The notes under the pieces: model-generated
Told to the model about the DNA's origin: nothing
The model's input: the letters and a program-made list of their open reading frames with translations, nothing else
Databases searched by the model: none
In this document: in pieces, positions 54,301 to 63,100 of the stretch
How the letters are laid out: the number at the start of each line of letters is the position of its first letter
Position numbering within the stretch: position 1 is the stretch's first letter
Source: Bacillus alkalisoli
GTDB lineage: Bacteria > Bacillota > Bacilli > Bacillales > Bacillaceae_I
Length of the DNA stretch: 64,000 nucleotides
Reading direction: 5' to 3'
NCBI RefSeq assembly: GCF_002797415.1
Contig: NZ_KZ454944.1
Span: 891,745-955,744 of the forward strand
Position numbers and translations under genes: made by a program

Positions 54301-56492
54301 TCCCAGGTACAGTAATTTCTTACGATGATGGTACAGCTGAGAATGCTCGATCATTCTATAGCAAAGGATATGGATTTGCAAAGAAAATGACACCTGATGA
54401 GTTAGCCAACCTTGTAGGTGCGAGTGTGTATCTATGGGGAGCAGATTGGCCAACTCCAGGTGGAAATAAATTCTCTATTGCTGTATATGAGAGTAACGCT
54501 CAAGGAGAGCCAGGAGCGAGAGTGATAGCACCTGTAACTGTTGAAGGAATTCGAGGTCAATGGAATTACGTTGACTTAAGTGATTTTGCATACCAAACAG
54601 ATAAAGATTATTTTGTTGTATTTGTTCAAACGGAGGACTTCCCAGATAGTCCAGGCATTGGTATTGATGAAAGTTCACCATTTGCAGATCGTTCGTATCA
54701 ATTAGATAACACTGGGAAATTTACAAAATCAACTGCTTCAAATGGTAACTTTATGATTCGTTCCCATGTAAACTACTCTGTCGAATCACCTATGTTACAT
54801 GGTGACGGAGAGAGAAGTTATGTAAACGATTCAACAGTTATAATTAGTGGAACTGGTAGAGCAGAAGGAACTGTTACCATATACAACAATGGAGAAGAGG
54901 TTTCTAGTATAGATATGGCGGAAACAAACTTCCAAGCAGAACTATCGTTAACGGAAGGGAAAAATGTTATTACAGCCGTTCAATACATTGGTTCTAGAGC
55001 TTCCGAACCTTCCAATGAAGTAATTATTGTTAAAGATATTACAAACCCTGTGATAATTATAAATGGGCCTGAAAACGGATTAGTGACCAATAAAGAAACA
55101 GTTCTTATTACAGGATTTGTAGAGGAAGAAAATTTAGCCGAAGTTACAATAAATGGTGAAGAAGTTGTGTTTACCCTGGATGAAAACGTCGAACATTTCA
55201 ATCATTCTGTCACATTGAATGAGGGAATGAATTCTATCACGGTTAGAGCAACTGACTTAGCAGGAAATGTGGCAGAAACGGTAGTAGCTATTGAACTTGA
55301 TTCTACACCACCAGTTATCTCCGGCATAACTCCTAATTCGGATCAATATATAGTACCTGGAGATATTGTTACAATTACTGTTTTGAGCGATACGGAAGGC
55401 GGAACTGCAACATTATCATTACTTAATGAAAGTGGAACGACCATCGATCAAGTAGATATGAACGAAACTACGCCAGGACAGTATAAGCTAAACTGGACAG
55501 TACCTGTTGATATTTCGTCTACAAGTGTTCAGATTAAAGTAGAAGTGACAGACCTTGCTGGTAACGCGTCTTTTGCAACTGCTAATGGGAAACTATTCAT
55601 TTTACATGAAAAGATGGCACGAATTAATGGACAAGATAGATATTTAACAGCGGTAGAGGTAAGTAAAGAAGGTTGGGACAAAGCGGATGTCATTATCTTA
55701 ACACGTGGAAATGAATTTGCTGACGCATTAGCTGGAGTGCCTTTAGCACATAAACTTAATGCTCCTATGCTATTAACTAGATCTAATTTACTACCAAATG
55801 GTGTGAAGGAAGAAATAGTTCGACTTGGGGCGACAAAAGTAATTATGTTAGGTGGAACACTTGCTATTAATAGTTCGATAGAAGAGGAATTAAAGGAATT
55901 AAACATTGAAATGGAAAGAATTTTTGGACAAGACCGTTATGAAACAGCTTCAAGAATTGCCGAGAAAGTAGTAGGCGGAAAAGTTGATAAAGCGGTATTG
56001 GTGAATGGAAGAGACTTCCCAGATGCACTTTCTGTAGCGCCATTTGCTGCAAAGCAGAATATGCCTATTCTTTTAACACGACAAAATGTTCTTCCTGAGG
56101 CGACTAGTAAGGCAATCAGAAACATAGATGTCAAAGAGTTGTATGTGATTGGGGGACAACTTGCAGTTTCTGATGAGATTACAAAGTTACTTCCTAAACA
56201 TACTCGAATTTCTGGTTCGACTCGTTATGAGACAAATGTAAATGTAATGAAGCATTTTAATACAACATCCAAACATGCCTATGTAGCAACAGGTAGACAA
56301 TTTGCAGATGCTTTAACCGGTTCTGTACTTGCTAGTAAGAACCAAAGTGGTATCTTGTTAGTTGGTAGAAATTTAGAACCATATACAATTAATTATATTA
56401 TTGAAACATCATTGAATCAGCTGACCGTTTTTGGCGGAGAACTTGCTATTTCTCAAGAAATGTACAATCAATTAGAACAATTATTACCGTAA
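51315..56492 (+). CDS. bpr: Bacillopeptidase F-type subtilase with C-terminal CWB2 cell-wall-binding repeats
   Basis: 1725 residues, ATG with GGAGTGG upstream. Signal peptide MRKYRSRRGFAIILSVLLVF, cleavage near ASA-Q. Prodomain about 40-190. S8 triad: Asp235 (GMIDTGIHW), His284 (PHGTHVMG), Ser451 (NGTSMASPHVAG), with oxyanion Asn in NNSWGGG. Residues to about 1433 follow bacillopeptidase F along its whole length, including carboxypeptidase-regulatory-like and Big-like domains. Residues 1434-1725 are three CWB2 repeats (INGQDRYLTAVEVSKEGW, FGQDRYETASRIAEKVV, ISGSTRYETNVNVMKHF). The protein is probably exported and held on the cell wall, unlike soluble Bpr. Confidence 0.93.
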   Translation: MRKYRSRRGFAIILSVLLVFTSMGNFASAQSTSSVNMIQKNVRDISKVIDSEVLSSFKIQEFVEVLVELNEQVEPEKIATMAKAQLSNQSKIKPTPYEQNMAAKHAVVHALKTSAETSQKPLLDSIQQFRDNGQVKDVESFYIMNVIYLKTTIEVVENIAKRPEVAKISPDFTIEIDWPEISVEEINNNVQQAINELTVTQGDSTIEWNINRVEAPRVWNEFGINGNGVVVGMIDTGIHWQHDTLKEKWRGYNPLDPNNPNPTGNWFDAISGQGMPYDIASIPHGTHVMGTILGEGPDGKNKIGVAPGAKWIAAKAFTAQGGQASHLLAAGEFMLAPNGDPNLAPDIVNNSWGGGSARDDWYRPMVNAWRAAGILPVFSAGNSYPNTVGTPGNYPESYAVGATDINNRRGSFSSVGPGPYAGDLKPDIAAPGVNIRSSVPNNGYESWNGTSMASPHVAGVAALLRSVDASLSVDELEEIMNEHAVPLTDTQYPNSPNYGYGRGLVNAYESVASIATGMGGIKGSVLKEGSDNENPVIVEHEEYLYGYRGLDVTLSASVTDNISVVKVELLVREDENNQWETVEMDRVMGDYRDGVYAVAVPLEYVKDPGFEYMINAYDFSGNTASTEIYEVEILFGINPNHTFESDFSTELDGLLLSGDWQWGKPSGTGAPTQRSGEKLVGTNITGNYSDNSNSFLRLPPLDLRDVDNPTLSFKHWFDIEFIQDYGKVLVTNDLNSGEWMELEHFTGRERTWNDLTIDLEPYAGSENPVFVGLLFKSDDRVSHAGWYIDQLKVENVANVTDTVAISNVASNEKIPTDGLTLSQMKWKNINVLIENNPPAGLPLEAIVTVVETGRTVKSSLEDGSFTILHRSTPEGESYTIKVESYGYYSQLLEFTLEDEQIIDKHFLLEEVPRGSISLVAINSVTNQQIEGARVRVVEDGMLPIVYTNSNGYYQFEEVLEGDYTVSLSLPNYHPKNVRVSVSGGETTEIVVEIDPFPGTVISYDDGTAENARSFYSKGYGFAKKMTPDELANLVGASVYLWGADWPTPGGNKFSIAVYESNAQGEPGARVIAPVTVEGIRGQWNYVDLSDFAYQTDKDYFVVFVQTEDFPDSPGIGIDESSPFADRSYQLDNTGKFTKSTASNGNFMIRSHVNYSVESPMLHGDGERSYVNDSTVIISGTGRAEGTVTIYNNGEEVSSIDMAETNFQAELSLTEGKNVITAVQYIGSRASEPSNEVIIVKDITNPVIIINGPENGLVTNKETVLITGFVEEENLAEVTINGEEVVFTLDENVEHFNHSVTLNEGMNSITVRATDLAGNVAETVVAIELDSTPPVISGITPNSDQYIVPGDIVTITVLSDTEGGTATLSLLNESGTTIDQVDMNETTPGQYKLNWTVPVDISSTSVQIKVEVTDLAGNASFATANGKLFILHEKMARINGQDRYLTAVEVSKEGWDKADVIILTRGNEFADALAGVPLAHKLNAPMLLTRSNLLPNGVKEEIVRLGATKVIMLGGTLAINSSIEEELKELNIEMERIFGQDRYETASRIAEKVVGGKVDKAVLVNGRDFPDALSVAPFAAKQNMPILLTRQNVLPEATSKAIRNIDVKELYVIGGQLAVSDEITKLLPKHTRISGSTRYETNVNVMKHFNTTSKHAYVATGRQFADALTGSVLASKNQSGILLVGRNLEPYTINYIIETSLNQLTVFGGELAISQEMYNQLEQLLP

Positions 56493-56503
56493 GAGATTAG
56501 AAA

Positions 56504-56534
56504 GAAGCATAGAAAAAGTTTCTATGCTTTTTTC
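56504..56534 (+). terminator. Terminator of bpr
   Basis: AAGCATAGAAA / TTTCTATGCTT stem with a three-base loop, followed by a T run. Confidence 0.88.
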
Positions 56535-56908
56535 TTGTGTTTAATTGATGGTGTAAATAGAAATAGTTAACTCTGACAAACAAGGTAAATAATCGATAAA
56601 TTTTTTAAAAAGTACGAATATCGAAATTGTTATTTTGGCAGTTTCTTATTTCGATTTCGAACTAGATATAAAGGCCTGTGTTTTAGGAGTTCTTTTAAAA
56701 TGATATAGATGAAATAGGTAGTTTTTATATGTATAAACAGAACAATAAAACTCAAAGTGAACGATTTTAATGAAAATTTAAATTTTTTTGAAAAAGTGCG
56801 GTACAAAAGTTATGATTTTAAAAAACTTAGAATATTCTAAAAATTTAAGTAGGGATTTTGTTGAATGTGTCGAAATTATAGGTGAGTTAGTTTAGTTAGT
56901 TTAGTAAG
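56535..56908. other. AT-rich intergenic region between the two subtilase genes
   Basis: About 370 bases, very AT-rich, no gene. It should contain the promoter of the second subtilase. I see no recognised operator. Confidence 0.5.
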
Positions 56909-57035
56909 GTCTATGCCTAAATCATTCAAATTCCCTATTATTCTACTAAACAAACAAAATATTAATTTAGAAGTTAGAACCCACCCTCACAAAAGCCAAC
57001 AATCCTTCTATTTAGGTACCACTTTAGGCATAGAC
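56909..57035. repeat. 127-bp inverted-repeat-bounded leader segment upstream of the second subtilase
   Basis: GTCTATGCCTAAA (56909-56921) and TTTAGGCATAGAC (57023-57035) are perfect 13-bp inverted repeats. They enclose 101 bases with few internal pairings and a purine-poor right half (ACCCACCCTCACAAAAGCC). It could be a mini-transposon remnant or a leader RNA closed by a long helix. It ends about 95 bases before the TTG start. Confidence 0.65.
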
Positions 57036-57130
57036 TAGTGTAGCCAAAGCATAAGAGGAGAAGGGAGGCTATTTGTGTCTTTTTGTAAGTAGAAAAATAA
57101 TACAAAAAAATCGTGGGGGTGGAAGAAGCT

Positions 57131-60100
57131 TTGAAACTATATTACTTCAAGAAACATCGTAAAAGATTTTCAATCATAATGACGGTATTACTAATAGTTA
57201 GTTTAATACTACCCGGATTTGCAGGGGCTCAAACTCAATCAAGTAATTTAACAATTGAGGAAGAAGTGGAACTTGAAAAACAACGAGCACAAGATCCAGA
57301 TGATTTTATTAATGGAGATAACACAAAAGCTATTAATAATGGGATACCAAATTTATTAGACGGTATTAACTTTGATACAAAGCCTGCTTTTGATGAAGAT
57401 GACTTTGTCCTTGGTGGGAAAGTAGAAACCGATATCGTACATAAGCTAGACAATGAAGGGACAGCTAATATCATTGTACGCTTAAAAGACTCGGTAGATA
57501 TGCAAAAGCTTTCAAGCACAGTATCAGCTATGAACAACAGAACTGAAAGAGTTGGAACAGTTGTTGATCAGTTAAAAGCAACTGCTCAAAATTCACAAGC
57601 TGGTTTTTTAGCAGATTTACAAAAGCTTGAAGATCAAAAAATTGTTAGCAGTGTGAAACCGTTCTGGGTTATCAACGGTGTTGCTGCAACAATTAGTAAA
57701 GAGGCATTAGAGATTCTTGCAAATAGAGAAGATGTTGTGAAAATTACACTAGACAGAGAATTCCAAGTTCCAGAAGTAACAGTTGAGGAAGCCCCTCCTA
57801 GATTACCAGAATGGGGTCTGGAAAAAATATTTGCTCCGAAAGTATGGGGGGAATATGGGGTACAAGGTGACGGAATTGTAGTAGGTATCATGGATACCGG
57901 GGTTGAAGGGAATCATGAAGCGCTAGCTCATAACTATCGTGGAAAAGATGGAAACCACCAATATTCTTGGATTGATGTTTCAGGTCAAGGATATAAAACT
58001 CCAAGTGACGGTCATGGTCATGGCACACACGTTGCTGGTTCAGCTGTAGGTGGTGGAGCTGGTGAACCTGTCGGAGTTGCCCCAGGTGCAGAATGGATAG
58101 CAGCAAAAATTTTCACTGATGGTGGTGGAACAACAGCTTCTGCTATTCATACGGCTTTTGAGTGGTTTTTAGCTCCTGGTGGAGATCCAAGTAAAGCACC
58201 TCATGTTGTAAATAACTCATGGGGAAGTGCAGATACTTATCGAACAGAATTTTTAGATGGTGTAAAGGCATGGGTTGCAGCAGGGATTTTCCCATTGTTT
58301 GCTGCAGGTAATGATGGACCAGGATCACAGACTATTGGTTCTCCTGGTAGTTTCCCAGAAGCGTTTGCAATTGGAGCAACAGATAGTGGCGACCAAATTG
58401 CTTCCTTCTCAAGTCGTGGCCCAGTTTTCTGGACAAATGAAAATGGTGAACAAAAACGCTATGTAAAGCCGGAAGTTTCCGCACCAGGGCATAGAATTTA
58501 CTCTGCTTGGCCAGGTAACGGATATAACACTATTAGTGGTACCTCCATGGCAACTCCTCACGTTGCAGGGGCAATCGCGTTAATTTTACAAAGTAATCCT
58601 AATTTAACAATTGATGAAGTTGCAAGTATTCTTGAAAATACAGCTCGTACGGAAGCGCACATGGGGGCAGTACCGAACGACACGTATGGTCATGGAATCG
58701 TTAACGTTTATCAAGCAGTAACAGAAGTTGCTTATGCAGGAGAAGTAAAAGGAACATTACTTGATGAGGATGGGAATGGTATTTCTGGTGAAATTAAATT
58801 CCTTAAAGAAGGAAGTAGCTTTACTGTAAAAGATGGAGAAGTTAACTTTAAAGTCCGCGAAGGTATACATGAAATTGAAGTATATTCCTTCGGGTACCAT
58901 GGGCTAAAGCAAACAATTGAAGTGAATAAAGGTGAAGTAACACAAGTGGCATGGACGCTTGAAGAAGCAGAGCGCTTTGATGTAACAGGTACTGTAACTT
59001 ATGAAAATGGTAGTCCAGTTGCATTCGCTTATGTTCGTGTTGTTGGCGCACCTCTTGAAACAGCAAGAACAAATGAAAATGGACAATTTTCTATTAATGC
59101 AATACCGCAAGACAATTATACTTTGGTAGTAAATGGACAAGGTATAAAACAAAAATCAGTATCAGTCGATGTTACAAAAAATATGACGGTTAATATTACA
59201 GTTTCTACTGTTTCTATTGATAGCCAATTAGATTGGTCTACCTCAAAAAATAATAATAGTAGAAATGCAGTGAGTATTGCTGAAGTAGATGCAGAAAAAC
59301 TAGCTGAGAGTTGGTCATTTACATCACCTGGACAAGTATTGTTTAGTTCGCCGGTTATAGCTGAAGGAAAAGTTGTCTTTACAACTGACCGAGGTTATGT
59401 GATTGTTTTAGATCAAAATAGTGGTGAGGAACAATGGTCTGTTAGAACAGGTAATACAAACCGTTCGACACCTACTGTAGTAGATGGCACAGTATATGTT
59501 GCAGGTGGTTCCGATGCATTAATTTATGCTATCGATTTAGTGACGGGTATGACAAAATGGACAAAACGTTTAGAATATCCTGCTATTTACGAGGCACCGA
59601 TTTATGATAATGGAGTTCTATACGTTACATCTTATTTATCAAACGATGCGAAAGCTGTCGCATTAAATGCTAATAATGGAGATAAGATTTGGGAAGCTAA
59701 CGTAGGTAACGAATCATTCTTCGGGGCTGCAATGGGTGAAGACACTTTATTTGTTGCTACTTATGCGAGTAGACAAATTAAAGCAATCTCTAAAACAGAT
59801 GGTTCTGAAAAATGGACTGTTACTGCAGACAACCAAGGGTTTGCAGCTAGTCCTGTATATCATGACGGTGTCATATATGCAGTTAGTGTAAACTTTAGCA
59901 ACGGTTCTGGCACACTACATGCTTATAATGCTTCGAATGGTAATAAGTTATGGAGTACTACTGGTATTGGAGATACACAAGCAGGATCCCCTATAATTTT
60001 CGATGATTTAGTAGTGATTGGCTCTGCTGCAAACACTTATATTAAAGCGTTTAACAAGAATACAGGGGAACTAGTTTGGGAAACGAATAATGGAAGTACA

Positions 60101-63100
60101 ATGGTGAATACGGGAGCGATTTCTGGAAATGGATATTTATTTGTTACAGATCTAGCGTCAAATCTAAATGTGTATGACGTGTTTACTGGAGAGAAATTAA
60201 GCACGTATAGTTTGAAAAACATCAGTACAGCTGGTGTTGCATTAACAGAAGGTCAAGTTGTTGTAGGTGATCATTCTGGGGTTACTAGCTTTGAAGCGCC
60301 AGGTACATTATCTGGAACAATTAAAGGAAAAGCTGGTCAACCTGTTCAGGCAAAAATTACACTTCTGAATGCTGGGAAATCTGTAGAAGCAGATGAGAAC
60401 GGCAAATATGTCATGAGTGCACACCCAGGTACGTATGAAGTGAAAATAGCTTATTATGGGTTACAACAATCTATAGAAGAAATAAAATTTATTTCCGGCT
60501 ATAGTTTAAATCAAGACTTTACGTTAGAAGATGCAGGTACTGGCTCAATATCAGGTACTGTAAAAAATAAAAGAAGTGGTGTTGGTCTTGAAGGTGTTAC
60601 TATCTCAGTAGTTGACACACCATTACAAGTTGTGACTGACTCACAAGGTAACTTCAGTTTTACCGAAGTGTATGAAGGAGCATTTGACGTTCAGTTCTCT
60701 ATTGGTGGTTATGTTGATTCTCTACAGACAATTAATGTAGTGGCTGGTGAAAACACACTAGTACCATTTGATATGACACCAGTTGATGTTGTAGTATTAG
60801 ATGATCATAACGGTGACATTGTTCGTTTCTTAAATAACAACAATATCTCTGCTGAAGAACGCGGTTGGGATGTTGTAGAAGATATATCAAGTTATCAAGT
60901 GTTATACATGAACGGAACTTACAGATCAATGGGCAATAGACCTGATAAAGAATCGTTTGATAACTTAATAAACGCAGCAAAAGAAAATGACGTTAGTGTT
61001 GTGTTTGCAGATACATGGGGAATCAGTTACGGAAGCTTAAGACTTCTATGGGAGTTTTATGGCGACCCAGCTCAATATGACTCAGATTATTACAATGCTA
61101 CTGTAAGACTAAGAGTAGACGAAGAACATCCAATACTTGATGGATTAGAAAAAGGTGGTACTTATACTATTCACCATAATGGTGACTTAGCTTGGTTTAA
61201 CCAATATTCTGGCCGCCATTTAGCTACAGTTGGAAGCAGTAGAATTGGAATGGTTGGATCGGGAATTGCCTATAAAGCTGTTTCAGAAGAAAGTGCACAC
61301 TTATTACTTTCAACTCATTCGGCTTCACCATGGGTTTCCCCATATAATGGATGGTTAACACCACAACAACAGATTCTTATTAACGGAGTCAACTTCTTAT
61401 TAGATGCTTCATATGGACAAATTTCTGGTGCAGTAGTTGATGAAGAAGGAAATACTATTGAAGCAACAGTTGAAGTGATAGAAACTGGAGTGAATGTTCA
61501 AGTTGATGGTACAACAGGTCAATATGAATTATTCCATGACGATGGTGTCTTCAATGTTGCTTTTAGAAAAGGTGGCTACGCAACGAAATTTGTAGAAGTG
61601 ACTTTTGAAAATGGTCAACCATTAGTGGAAAATGTTGTAATGGAAGTTTCCAATAGTGGAACAATTTCCGGACAAGTGGTAAATAAAATTTCTGGACAAT
61701 CCATCCCATATGCTGAAATCGAACTTTATGATGAAGAAGGAATATTGGTAGAATCTTCTGTTAGTTCCATTAACGGTAACTACGAAATCACAGGGCTTGA
61801 TGAGGCTAGGTATGAATTAAAGATTGTTCTTCGTGACTATGTAACGCACACAGAGAGAATTGAGGTAGGAAGTGAACCTATTTCACTCAATATTGAAATG
61901 TATCCTGCTCCTAAAGTAGGAATAATTGGAGATGCTACAACAGGTTCTTTAAGAGGAATTTTAGATGGAGTTGGCATAGAAGCAACAAACTATACTAACA
62001 TTGCTAATATCACACCTCATATAGAAAACTTAGATGTCATTTTCTTTAACGACCAATCTGTTGCATCTGTAACGCTTGAAGCTTTAGAAAGTTTTTTAGC
62101 TGAGGCTGACAAGCATGAAGTAAGTGTTATTTTTGGAGACACATATTGGACAGGTTCAGGATTAAACCATTTAGTTAATCGTTTTGGAGATCCAAAGTCT
62201 AGAACAACTCATAGAGACTACAACAGCTCTGCAGGGTATGTGGTCTTAGAAGAGAATCCAATTTTCGGTAACAGTAAAGTTGGAGATTTTATTGATATCC
62301 TTTTACCAAATAGAAGTGATATTGCATATTTCGAAGGATATTCAGGTTACCCATTAGCTACAATCAAGCACCAAGATCATACTAATGCACATGGACTTGG
62401 AATCGCTTATAAACCACGTACTTCTTCTAGTATGGAGTTATTAATGGGTGGTCATGGAATTTCATTCACACATGATGCGAGACATTATACACAAAATGGA
62501 TTAGATATTTTTGTGAATGCTATCCTATGGGCGGCATATGTGGAATACAATACGGTCGAAGGTACTATTACAGATCAAGATGGTAACCCAGTGTATGCCA
62601 AAGTGGAGATTGAAGAATTTGGTATTAGTACATGGACTAATCCGGAAACTGGATACTTTACTCTCGCTGCATTAGACGGTGAATATGAATTAGAAATCAG
62701 TTCATTTGGATATCAAGATAAAAACATAACAGTTAACATTGATGAAGATTTAGAAGAACAACAGATTAAATTAGATTTAAAAGAAGATAATGGTTCTTTA
62801 GAAGGTAAGTTTGTGGATGACAATCCTCTAGAAGGAGGAGTCGAGGGAGTTCACATTGATGTAGTAGGCTATCCTAGAGAAGGAACTACTGACAGTAATG
62901 GTGAAGTTATAATTGATCGTCTAGAACCAGGAACATATACACTAATGGTTACAAAAGAAGGGTATGTTCAATTAGAAATAGACGTTGAAATTACACCAAA
63001 TGGTAAAACGATACTTAAACGTAACTTAAAGCCTTCTCCAACAATTGGAGTAATTGTAGATGCACAAACTTCTTCTTCTGTTAAATTAGAAGATTACTTA

